Shown here one piece after another: positions 28,636 through 35,126 of a stretch of DNA of 64,000 nt. Source of the DNA: Fibrobacteria bacterium. GTDB lineage: Bacteria; Fibrobacterota; Fibrobacteria; UBA11236. The stretch's first letter is position 1. Each line of letters begins with the position of its first letter. A program made the position numbers and the translations under genes. The notes under the pieces were generated by a model. The model was not told the origin of the DNA. It worked only from the letters and a program-made list of their open reading frames with translations, and searched no databases. The stretch is from NCBI GenBank assembly GCA_025360005.1, contig JANYDA010000052.1, positions 62,001 to 126,000 of the forward strand, read 5' to 3'.

Positions 28636-29108
28636 GTGCTCATCAGGCTGGCGTTATGGCGCAGAAAATGGTGGATTTCCACGGCCAGATAGGCAATGAA
28701 GGAAATCATCGCGGTCAAAGTCAGGGCGAGCAAGGCAGACTGCTTTAGACCGCCCAACAGGATGACCCCGATCAGGACCATGCCGATGACAGCCATGCGT
28801 ACCACCATCCCCATCAGGTAAACATTGAAGGGATTCATTTTTCCCCGGAAGCGGTACAATGGATAGATGGCGGCCAAGGCATTGAGGCCCATGAATACCA
28901 CGGCTCCGGCGGCGAATGCGAGCGGATACCCTTCCAAGCGGGAGGAAACCAGACCTGCGGTCACGGCCAGGAAGACCATGACAATCGCGATTTTTTTGGA
29001 GTAGATGGACAAAACTGGGTAACCTGTTTTCCCGGAAAAAGATTTTTGCCGGGGTTTTTTTACGCGTGGGAAGCATAGCAAAGCAGCCGTAATCTTTAAA
29101 GGCCGCAC
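28632..29108 (-). CDS. AtpI-like small membrane protein of the atp operon
   Basis: Up to 158 residues from a GTG at 29108; a TTG at 29012 (giving SIYSKKIAIVMVF) is an equally plausible start, because the first 32 residues are basic and not membrane-like. Four helices follow: IAIVMVFLAVTAGLVSS, PLAFAAGAVVFMGLNALAAI, VYLMGMVVRMAVIGMVLIGV and ALLALTLTAMISFIAYLAV. The position between atpZ and atpB and the four-helix layout match the ATP synthase I-subunit group, which helps assemble the c-ring. Sequence similarity to AtpI is weak by eye. Confidence 0.75.
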   Translation of the reverse strand: MRPLKITAALLCFPRVKKPRQKSFSGKTGYPVLSIYSKKIAIVMVFLAVTAGLVSSRLEGYPLAFAAGAVVFMGLNALAAIYPLYRFRGKMNPFNVYLMGMVVRMAVIGMVLIGVILLGGLKQSALLALTLTAMISFIAYLAVEIHHFLRHNASLMST

Positions 29109-29140
29109 GGGATAGCAAAACCCGGTTTGGGCTGTTCGCG

Positions 29141-29389
29141 CTAGGGCCCGGCGCCTTCTTGGCGTTCCAATTTTTTCACGGCACGATATATGGTATAACC
29201 GCTGGAGAAGAATCCCGCAAAGACGCCGATCAGCAATAGGATCGGCGGCGTCTGGAAATGCTTATCCAGCCACAATCCCCCGCCCACGAAAAGCAGCATA
29301 TTGCCGACGATGATCCATCCCAGATTCAGGAAAGCAAGCCACTGGTTACTGCTATCCGCCTGCGGGTTTGGGGGGTTATTTTTTTTCAT
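29141..29389 (-). CDS. atpZ: AtpZ/AtpI-type protein
   Basis: An 82-residue two-helix protein: a polar N-terminus, helix WLAFLNLGWIIVGNMLLFVGGGLWLD, helix PPILLLIGVFAGFFSSGYTIYRAV, then a charged tail. The GGGLWLD and GYTIYRAV motifs are typical of the AtpZ/AtpQ family that opens many atp operons and aids assembly or Mg2+/Ca2+ supply of Fo. It overlaps the 3' end of the bactofilin gene by 14 bp, tying the atp operon to the upstream cell-shape genes. Confidence 0.85.
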   Translation of the reverse strand: MKKNNPPNPQADSSNQWLAFLNLGWIIVGNMLLFVGGGLWLDKHFQTPPILLLIGVFAGFFSSGYTIYRAVKKLERQEGAGP

Positions 29390-29720
29390 CCATCTGCATG
29401 GAGCAATTGCCTTGGAAAATTGCGCCCTCGTTGATGACCAACTCCCTGGTATTTAGGTCTCCCATCAGGATGGATTTGGATTCCAGGACGATTTTATCGA
29501 AGCCTCGGAGATTCCCGATGATTTGCCCGGCTACGGTTGCCGATCGCGCCTGCACCTGGCCTTCGATTTTACCTGTGGGCCCCAGCACCAACATGCCGCC
29601 CACATCAACCGTTCCTTTGAGGTAACCCTCTATCCTTAGATCATGTTCAACTTTGATGTCGCCCAGGATCTGGGTTCCATCACTGATGAAAGTCATTGCT
29701 GCGGCTACGGATTTGGACAT
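29376..29720 (-). CDS. bactofilin
   Basis: A 114-residue cytoskeletal protein. It is almost entirely the bactofilin beta-helix: short repeats such as TQILGDIKVEHDLRIEGYLKG, KIEGQVQARSATVAGQIIGN and SILMGDLNTRELVINEGAIF with regular Gly and hydrophobic spacing, flanked by short tails. Bactofilins polymerise without nucleotide and position cell-wall enzymes. The gene follows an M23 peptidase by 12 bp, a frequent functional pairing, and overlaps atpZ. Confidence 0.95.
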   Translation of the reverse strand: MSKSVAAAMTFISDGTQILGDIKVEHDLRIEGYLKGTVDVGGMLVLGPTGKIEGQVQARSATVAGQIIGNLRGFDKIVLESKSILMGDLNTRELVINEGAIFQGNCSMQMDEKK

Positions 29721-29732
29721 AAGGCTCCTCTG

Positions 29733-30551
29733 CTACTTTAGGTATTGTTCCGGGTCCACGGATTTGCCCCTGACCAGGATTTCGTAATGAAGATGCGGGC
29801 CGAAACTGTTTCCGGTATTTCCTACCGCGCCGATGCTGGTCCCTTTCTCAACATGATCCCCGACTTGGACAAAGCTCCGGCTTAAGTGCGCATAGAGGCT
29901 TTGCAGCCCATGGTTATGATCGATTTTCACGAACCGGCCCAAGTCCCTGTCCTGGGCCGCCTGGATCACGATGCCGCTGGCGGCGCTCGAGACGAGCGCA
30001 TTGCTTTCCGCGATGATGTCGATGCCCTCGTGCCGGGCTTCCGGAGTCCCGGCGCCGTTATAAGGCTGGCTGATGATGCCGGCCACCGGCCAGATGTCCG
30101 GGATCTCTTCCCGCGAGGGGAAGAGGGAGGGTCCATGCTTGCGCTTCTCGATGGCCTGCACATCCGCCACGAACTTGTCCAGATCGCCTTGGGAAAGCCG
30201 GCTGCCGCGATCGCCATCCTTGGAGGAGTCCCCTGCCTGCTCGGCGATGAAGGTTTGTACAATGCCGCGGATCTTCCGTTCCTGTTCGGCTATCCTTCCC
30301 AACTCCATTTCCAATTGGGTCATCTTCTGTTGCTTGTCCATCAGCTGGCGATTGATGGCGGCCAGATGCGACGCGGTCAGGACTTTGCCGTTGATCTCCG
30401 TGATCTTGACGGCGGCCAATGCGGTGGCGAACAACGCGATGACGATGGCGTAGAACAGGAATTCAAAAAAGCGGTAACGCAGCTTGATGGTCCAGGCATC
30501 GCTGGAGTCATCGGGGAGGACCTGAATGGTGATATAGCGTTTCTTCGACAT
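29733..30551 (-). CDS. M23 family peptidoglycan endopeptidase with membrane anchor
   Basis: With the ATG at 30551 the protein has 272 residues, starting SKKRYITIQVLPDD. Upstream codons, if used, would come from the TGCAAAG repeat array, so the longer reading from 30605 is unlikely. One membrane helix (FLFYAIVIALFATALAAVKI) is followed by a coiled coil (LMDKQQKMTQLEMELGRIAEQER) and a C-terminal LytM domain. The metal-site motifs are HEGIDIIAE and FGPHLHYEIL (HxH), and VKIDHNHGLQSLYAHLS lies between them; all are intact, so it should cut peptide cross-links. It probably works with the adjacent bactofilin in cell shape. Confidence 0.92.
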   Translation of the reverse strand: MSKKRYITIQVLPDDSSDAWTIKLRYRFFEFLFYAIVIALFATALAAVKITEINGKVLTASHLAAINRQLMDKQQKMTQLEMELGRIAEQERKIRGIVQTFIAEQAGDSSKDGDRGSRLSQGDLDKFVADVQAIEKRKHGPSLFPSREEIPDIWPVAGIISQPYNGAGTPEARHEGIDIIAESNALVSSAASGIVIQAAQDRDLGRFVKIDHNHGLQSLYAHLSRSFVQVGDHVEKGTSIGAVGNTGNSFGPHLHYEILVRGKSVDPEQYLK

Positions 30552-30571
30552 CAGGGCCGCTGGAGGAGAGA

Positions 30572-30709
30572 GTGCAAAGTGCAAAGTGCAAAATTCAAAG
30601 TGCAAAATGGAGGAAAAGAGCGAGCGGCCGTTCGTGGCTGAAAGCGCATTGCAGCGGCTATCCCTGATTTATCTTAAACTTTGGATTTTGCACTTTGCAC
30701 TTTGAATTT
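30572..30709. repeat. TGCAAAG repeat array and its inverted copy
   Basis: At 30572-30608 the unit TGCAAAG or TGCAAAA is repeated in tandem (four units, one interrupted by TTCAAAG). At 30685-30709 the reverse complement occurs (TTTTGCACTTTGCACTTTG). The arms could pair over about 20 bp across the 75-bp interval between parB and the M23 gene. It may act as a terminator or attenuator on the minus strand, or be a mobile low-complexity repeat. Confidence 0.7.
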
Positions 30710-30720
30710 GACTTCTCTCT

Positions 30721-31572
30721 TTACTTAGTCAGTTGTCCACGCTCAAGCAAATCCGCGAAAGTTTCCAAATCCTGCCGGTTCATGTAATGGATTTCCAGTA
30801 CGCCGCGGTTTTCGTTCCCTTTGAGGGTAACCTTGGTGCCCAGGAGAAAGCGCAACTTTTCCAGAAAGGCCTGGGCATTGGGATTGAGCGCCTTGGTGCT
30901 ATCCGATTTGCGTCCGCCGGATTTTTCCGCGCGCCGCACGTTAAGGTGATCATCCACGATTTTCTGAGCCAGCTTGGCGCGCTTTTTCGGATCGGTTTGC
31001 AATAGGGCGCGGCCGTGGCCCGCGGTCAGCTTACCCTCTTTGATCATCGCCTTCAGATCATCTTCTAGTTTGAGCAGACGCAATGTGTTGGTGATGGCGG
31101 AGCGGCTCTTGCCCAACTTCTGCGCCAACTCGTCATGGGTGATGCCGCAATTGTTGATCAACTGCTCAAAGGCGATGGCTTCTTCGATGGCATTCAGCTG
31201 CACGCGCTGGATGTTCTCGATGAGGGCCATCTCCATCATGTCGCGATCGGAGAGCTGCTCGCGCACCAGAGCCGGGATCAGGGTACGGCCCAAAAGCCGC
31301 ATGGCACGGAATCGGCGTTCTCCGGCTACTATCTGATAGCCGTCATGATGCTTGCGGAGGAGGATGGGCTGCAAGAGCCCTTTTTCCTTAATCGAGTTGG
31401 CCAGCTCTTGGATTTCTTCGGGACCGAAGTCAGTGCGCGGCTGGAAGGGATTTGGAGCTATTTTAGAAATTTCAATTTCCAGCGTGGCCGATCCCGTCTT
31501 GGGATGCACCACTTCCTGACCCAGGTTTCCGAAGATGGCTTCCAGGCCTTTGCCCAGGGCTTTCCTAGTCAT
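30721..31572 (-). CDS. parB: chromosome partitioning protein ParB
   Basis: A 283-residue ParB/Spo0J. The CTP-binding N-terminal domain has the boxes NPFQPRTDF and VAGERRFRAMRLLG with ENIQRVQLNAIEEA. A helix-turn-helix (THDELAQKLGKSRSAITNTLRLL) reads parS, and a C-terminal dimer domain follows. It loads at parS and spreads as a sliding clamp. Two perfect-core parS sites lie 1.7 kb away inside the acyltransferase gene. It overlaps parA by 8 bp. Confidence 0.98.
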   Translation of the reverse strand: MTRKALGKGLEAIFGNLGQEVVHPKTGSATLEIEISKIAPNPFQPRTDFGPEEIQELANSIKEKGLLQPILLRKHHDGYQIVAGERRFRAMRLLGRTLIPALVREQLSDRDMMEMALIENIQRVQLNAIEEAIAFEQLINNCGITHDELAQKLGKSRSAITNTLRLLKLEDDLKAMIKEGKLTAGHGRALLQTDPKKRAKLAQKIVDDHLNVRRAEKSGGRKSDSTKALNPNAQAFLEKLRFLLGTKVTLKGNENRGVLEIHYMNRQDLETFADLLERGQLTK

Positions 31573-32344
31573 TCAGGATGATCTCCTTGGCCAACTCCAT
31601 GTAACGCATGGCTCCTGAACTCAAGGCATCATAGAGAATGATCGGTTGTCCGAACGAGGGGGCCTCGCTCAGCTTGACGCTGCGGGGGATGATGGTTTTG
31701 AACACCTTTTCGGAAAAGGTGTTTTGCACATCCTCGGCCACCTGTTTCGAGAGGTTCAAGCGACTATCGTACATGGTCAGCAAGGCGCCTTCGATGGAAA
31801 GCTTGGGATTCAGGTTCTGTTGCACCAGGCGGATGGTATTCAAAAGTTCGGCCAATCCCTGCAGCGCATAGTATTCGCATTGGATGGGAATCATCACCGT
31901 GTCCGCTGCGGTAAGTACGTTCAGAGTGAGCATGCTTAATGAGGGCGGCGAATCGATGAAAATGAAATCATAGTCGTCCCGGACCGCTTCCAGTACGCGC
32001 ATCAGGCGTTTTTCCCGGAGGGGTTGGGTGATGAGTTGGACTTCCAGGCCCGCCAGGGAGCGTGAGCAGGGAAGGACCTCCAGGAAAGGCATACTGGTGG
32101 GCTTGACGAAATGGCGTACTTGGGCCTTGGTCACATCGCCTTCGGCCTGGGTCAGGATATCGTAGAGATCTTCTTCAAAATCCTGGGGACTGAAGCCCAA
32201 ACCTTGCGTGGCATTGGCCTGGGGATCCATATCCACCAGCAATACCTTTTTCTCCATCGCAGCCAGTGCCGCCGAGGTGTTCACACAAGTCGTGGTTTTG
32301 CCCACTCCACCCTTCTGGTTGCAAGCGGCGATAATCCGGCTCAC
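31565..32344 (-). CDS. parA: chromosome partitioning ATPase ParA/Soj
   Basis: A 259-residue ParA: deviant Walker A KGGVGKTTTCVNTSA with both signature lysines, LLVDMDPQANATQGLG (Walker A' region) and Walker B DFIFIDSPPSLSMLT. It forms ATP-dependent nucleoid-bound dimers that move ParB-parS complexes. There is no N-terminal DNA-binding domain, as is typical for chromosomal Soj. Its start overlaps the rsmG stop (ATGA). Confidence 0.98.
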   Translation of the reverse strand: MSRIIAACNQKGGVGKTTTCVNTSAALAAMEKKVLLVDMDPQANATQGLGFSPQDFEEDLYDILTQAEGDVTKAQVRHFVKPTSMPFLEVLPCSRSLAGLEVQLITQPLREKRLMRVLEAVRDDYDFIFIDSPPSLSMLTLNVLTAADTVMIPIQCEYYALQGLAELLNTIRLVQQNLNPKLSIEGALLTMYDSRLNLSKQVAEDVQNTFSEKVFKTIIPRSVKLSEAPSFGQPIILYDALSSGAMRYMELAKEIILND

Positions 32345-32940
32345 ATCTCTCCTGTTTTGGTCGCAATGACTATAAAGTACCTGCGTGGATTTCCGGGGAG
32401 GTGATAGGGATAGTTGTCGACTTTGTCATAGCCCTGCGGGATATTGGTTTCTTCCGCGGTCTTGAAAGTCATGAATAGTCCGCCCGGCTTCAGCATTTTA
32501 TAGGCAAGCCTTGCGTCCCGGGTGAACTCACCGAAGGCGCGACAACATACCACATCCATGTGGGACAGAAAAACCTTCTCGACGCGTTCCGAAAGGACGT
32601 GAAGATTGGGGATCCGGATTTCCCGGATCAACTCGGCCATCAATGCCGCTTTTTTCTGGCGAGGTTCAATGGCAAAGACATCGATGTCCGGACAGGCGAT
32701 AGCGAGAGGAACGGCAGGCAGCCCCACACCGCTTCCCATATCCGCCAGCTTATTGACTTCCTTGAAAAATGGCATCAGTTGGACCGAATCCACGATGTGG
32801 CGCTCCCAAACGGTCGGCTCATCCTGTTCGCTTACCAGGTTGATGTTTTTATTCCATTTCCTCAGGAAATGTTCCACTTCCCTCAGTTTTTGGAGGGTTT
32901 TATCGTCAAATTTTGACGGATCCTGTAAAAGGTTTTCCAT
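32341..32940 (-). CDS. rsmG: 16S rRNA (guanine-N7) methyltransferase RsmG/GidB
   Basis: With the ATG at 32940 it has 199 residues, close to the usual 205-240; a longer reading to 33084 adds a hydrophobic, proline-rich leader unlike the family. The SAM-binding site is LADMGSGVGLPAVPLAI, with FAIEPRQKKAALM and CCRAFGEF further on. The N-terminal part has KWNKNINLVSEQDEPTVWERHIVDSV, the conserved RsmG entry motif. It methylates G527 of 16S rRNA. The rsmG-parA-parB order is the classic origin-proximal arrangement. No clear Shine-Dalgarno is seen for this start. Confidence 0.93.
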   Translation of the reverse strand: MENLLQDPSKFDDKTLQKLREVEHFLRKWNKNINLVSEQDEPTVWERHIVDSVQLMPFFKEVNKLADMGSGVGLPAVPLAIACPDIDVFAIEPRQKKAALMAELIREIRIPNLHVLSERVEKVFLSHMDVVCCRAFGEFTRDARLAYKMLKPGGLFMTFKTAEETNIPQGYDKVDNYPYHLPGNPRRYFIVIATKTGEM

Positions 32941-33244
32941 AGGGTAGGTAAATGTATCATAAAGTTTTTGGATTTCAATGATTATCGGCCGCTGAGGGAG
33001 AAGCAAGGGTGGGATGGGCGTTAAAAGGACGAGGAAAGGCAAGAATTTTGCCCCTCGACGTCCTATATCGAGCGCTAAGATCAACGCTAAGATGAATTGG
33101 GCGACTATTTCAGCCGGCGAGCTTTACTAGTTCCTTGGCACCTAGGAGCGCAATCCCATTTCAAGGCTTTTGATTTTGCTCCGACGCTGAATGTCGATCG
33201 CCGACGAATGCTGCTAAATCCTACCAAGTTTAATCCTTCCGCTC
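32941..33244. other. intergenic region upstream of rsmG
   Basis: 304 bp between the acyltransferase stop and the rsmG start. I see no gene, clear promoter or strong hairpin. The 3' part could encode an N-terminal extension of RsmG, judged unlikely. Confidence 0.5.
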
Positions 33245-34120
33245 TCATTCAATTCTCTGTTCCTTGCCTTTTGACGTTTCACGTGAAACCATAACTCCTG
33301 GTGCCACCGATGTTTCACGTGAAACATGAACTTTGCCCTGTAGATCCAACAGGTTTTGAAAACGACCGTGGGCTAAGCCGTACCAGTAGGCGGGGTGGGT
33401 CCGAACTAAAATTTCCAAGATGCGATGGTAGCGGCGGGCTAGGTTTTTGTTTGGATGCTCGGATCGGCTTGGGTCTGCTATTTGGATAAGGCGAAGCTCT
33501 CCACTCGGAAGCAATGCGCCGAAAAATACCGGAGTGGGCGCTTTCTCGACAAGGAATAGGGGGAGAGGATCTAGAAGCAATCTCTGGCCAAAGAAGGGGG
33601 CCGTGACGGCGGAGTGATCCACCCGCTGATCCCACAGCAGAGCAAAGCAATTTCCAGCCTGCAAATGCCGCCAGGCGCGACGGGGAATATCTTTGAATAT
33701 GATCTTCATTCCCAACCGGTTTCTCAGACGCACAAGCAAAGATTGGCTCCAGCCACGGGCCATGGGCCGCGCGCCGCTCAAGAGCGGGACCCCTTGGCTG
33801 GTCATCCATGCTCCCATCAACTCCCAGTTGTGAAAGTGGGCCGTCAAGAAAAGTGACGAGCTGTTTTTCAAACGCTCGAGAGACTGGAGGTCTCGATGGC
33901 GAAGATGAATGGTCTTTGCGTATCGGCCATGAAAAAATTGCAGCAGATCGAAAGCGAGGGCTTGATAGAATAGGAGTCGGAAACCCAACGAGTATGGAAG
34001 ATGACATAAATTTGCGTTTAGGTGAATTTTTTCCCGTTTCCAACCCATCACAGTGAGAAAGACGACCAAGGGAAGAGAAAGTACCCCTATATATAGTTTA
34101 TATAGTTTTTTCTTAAACAA
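33245..34120 (-). CDS. LpxL/HtrB-type lipid A acyltransferase
   Basis: A 291-residue lysophospholipid-acyltransferase-like protein. An N-terminal hydrophobic segment (YIGVLSLPLVVFLTVMGW) anchors it in the inner membrane. The catalytic HX4E motif is HFHNWE. Later motifs include ARPMARGWSQSLLVRLRNRLG (glycerol/lipid site) and FALLWDQRVDHSAVTAPFFGQ (DQ...FFG), all typical of LpxL/LpxM. It would add a secondary acyl chain to lipid A. The C-terminal 30 residues contain VSRETS twice; each VSRET is the translation of a parS site. AT-rich DNA and a Lys-rich start (FKKKLYKLY) mark its 5' end. Confidence 0.9.
   Translation of the reverse strand: MFKKKLYKLYIGVLSLPLVVFLTVMGWKREKIHLNANLCHLPYSLGFRLLFYQALAFDLLQFFHGRYAKTIHLRHRDLQSLERLKNSSSLFLTAHFHNWELMGAWMTSQGVPLLSGARPMARGWSQSLLVRLRNRLGMKIIFKDIPRRAWRHLQAGNCFALLWDQRVDHSAVTAPFFGQRLLLDPLPLFLVEKAPTPVFFGALLPSGELRLIQIADPSRSEHPNKNLARRYHRILEILVRTHPAYWYGLAHGRFQNLLDLQGKVHVSRETSVAPGVMVSRETSKGKEQRIE
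33276..33289. promoter_or_regulatory. parS site 1 (within acyltransferase gene)
   Basis: GTTTCACGTGAAAC, the 14-bp core of the parS palindrome. The flanking bases deviate (C and C) from the full 16-mer. ParB-binding centromere site. Confidence 0.92.
33311..33326. promoter_or_regulatory. parS site 2 (within acyltransferase gene)
   Basis: TGTTTCACGTGAAACA, an exact 16-bp parS palindrome, 35 bp from site 1 centre to centre. Both sites are read in the same frame as VSRET in the acyltransferase. Confidence 0.96.
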
Positions 34121-34190
34121 TGTATTTTTGATATTTTTTAGTTTTTCGACCCGATCACCATGGAAAACAGGAACTGAATTGGCCTAACCC

Positions 34191-34229
34191 TTGAATTTTC
34201 AAGGGGATGAAAACTAAATTGATCCCCTT
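34191..34229 (+). promoter_or_regulatory. possible rpmH promoter and leader hairpin
   Basis: TTGAAT (34191) and TAAATT (34215) are 18 bp apart and could form a sigma70 promoter. The same stretch contains the inverted repeat AAGGGGAT (34201-34208) / ATCCCCTT (34222-34229), whose 8-bp stem may act in the 5' region or be a binding site. It lies in the 132-bp AT-rich gap where gene direction switches. Confidence 0.35.
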
Positions 34230-34252
34230 CCTCTTAAAATGGATCTTTCATC

Positions 34253-34414
34253 ATGAAAAGAACGTTTCAGCCTCGCAATCGTAAAAGAGTCAACAAGCAC
34301 GGGTTCCGTACCCGCATGGCCACCAAAGATGGCCGCGCTGTTCTGGCTCGTCGTCGCTCCAAGGGCCGTCATAAGCTTACGGTCAGCGATCAGATGACTT
34401 ACAAGGACATCTGA
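34253..34414 (+). CDS. rpmH: 50S ribosomal protein L34
   Basis: A 53-residue protein that begins [17 protein letters not shown], the almost invariant L34 start, with the conserved [20 protein letters not shown]. It ends in a slightly longer tail ([12 protein letters not shown]) than the usual 44-46 residues. It is part of the large ribosomal subunit and first in the rpmH-rnpA-yidD-yidC-mnmE cluster found beside many bacterial origins. Confidence 0.98.
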   Translation: MKRTFQPRNRKRVNKHGFRTRMATKDGRAVLARRRSKGRHKLTVSDQMTYKDI

Positions 34415-34451
34415 ACTTTAAACTCCGCTTTTGATCGGGGGAGGTTCGCCT

Positions 34452-34838
34452 GTGAACGCAAGCTCGACCCCGGAGCCGGGTCAGACCCGGCCCATGCAGC
34501 TCCCGCTCAATAGACGTCGGCTCAACAAGCCTTATATGTATAAAAAGGTCTTTGAGAGCGGGAGGGCGCTAAGAAGCGCGCCACTTGTGCTCCGATTCTT
34601 CCACGTCGAGCAAGAATGCTCCCGTTTGGGTTTCATCATCCGGAAAAAAGTCGGCAACGCTCCTATGCGAAACTCCATCCGCCGAACCTTGCGCCAATGT
34701 TTCGCGGCCGCCTTGCCGAAAATCCCGGAAGGCACCTGGATCATTTTCGACGTGCCCAACAGCGCCTCGCAAGCGACGCGCGGGGAATTGCGGGCGCAAG
34801 CGGATTCCTTTCTCACCACCATCGGCGGCGCAGCTTGA
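34452..34838 (+). CDS. rnpA: ribonuclease P protein component
   Basis: The GTG at 34452 is chosen because GGGGGAGG lies 7 nt upstream; an ATG at 34494 sits directly behind a hairpin (34475-34491) and has no ribosome binding site. This gives 128 residues. The core has NRRRLNKPYMYKKVFESGR at the start of the fold and the RNA-binding signature GFIIRKKVGNAPMRNSIRR. It assists the catalytic RNA in removing tRNA 5' leaders. The first 20 residues (polar, Pro-rich) are an extension not seen in most RnpA. Confidence 0.95.
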   Translation: MNASSTPEPGQTRPMQLPLNRRRLNKPYMYKKVFESGRALRSAPLVLRFFHVEQECSRLGFIIRKKVGNAPMRNSIRRTLRQCFAAALPKIPEGTWIIFDVPNSASQATRGELRAQADSFLTTIGGAA

Positions 34839-34839
34839 T

Positions 34840-35091
34840 ATGTTCCCGGTGAAACCGATTCCGAAAACCCTCGCGATTTTCCTTATCCGCATATACCAAG
34901 CTTTGCATGGCTCTTTCTTCACCGGCTGCTGCCGCTTTGAGCCTTCCTGCTCCCACTACGCGATGGAAGCCATCGAGACGCGCGGCATGGCAAAAGGCAT
35001 TCTGCTTTCCGCCTTCCGCATCGCGCGTTGCCATCCTTTTTGCAAGGGGGGGTGGGATCCAGTCCCTTCCGTCCCTTCGCATAAACCCTGA
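34840..35091 (+). CDS. yidD: membrane protein insertion efficiency factor YidD
   Basis: An 83-residue protein starting one base after the rnpA stop. Family motifs are all present: IRIYQALHGSFF (in place of the usual LIRFYQ.. helix), CCRFEPSCSHYAMEAIETRG and AFRIARCHPFCKGGWDPVP. The amphipathic N-terminus binds the membrane, and YidD helps YidC-dependent insertion. Confidence 0.97.
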   Translation: MFPVKPIPKTLAIFLIRIYQALHGSFFTGCCRFEPSCSHYAMEAIETRGMAKGILLSAFRIARCHPFCKGGWDPVPSVPSHKP

Positions 35092-35126
35092 TCCACTTTG
35101 CGCCTTTCCACCTTTAGGAGAATCAC

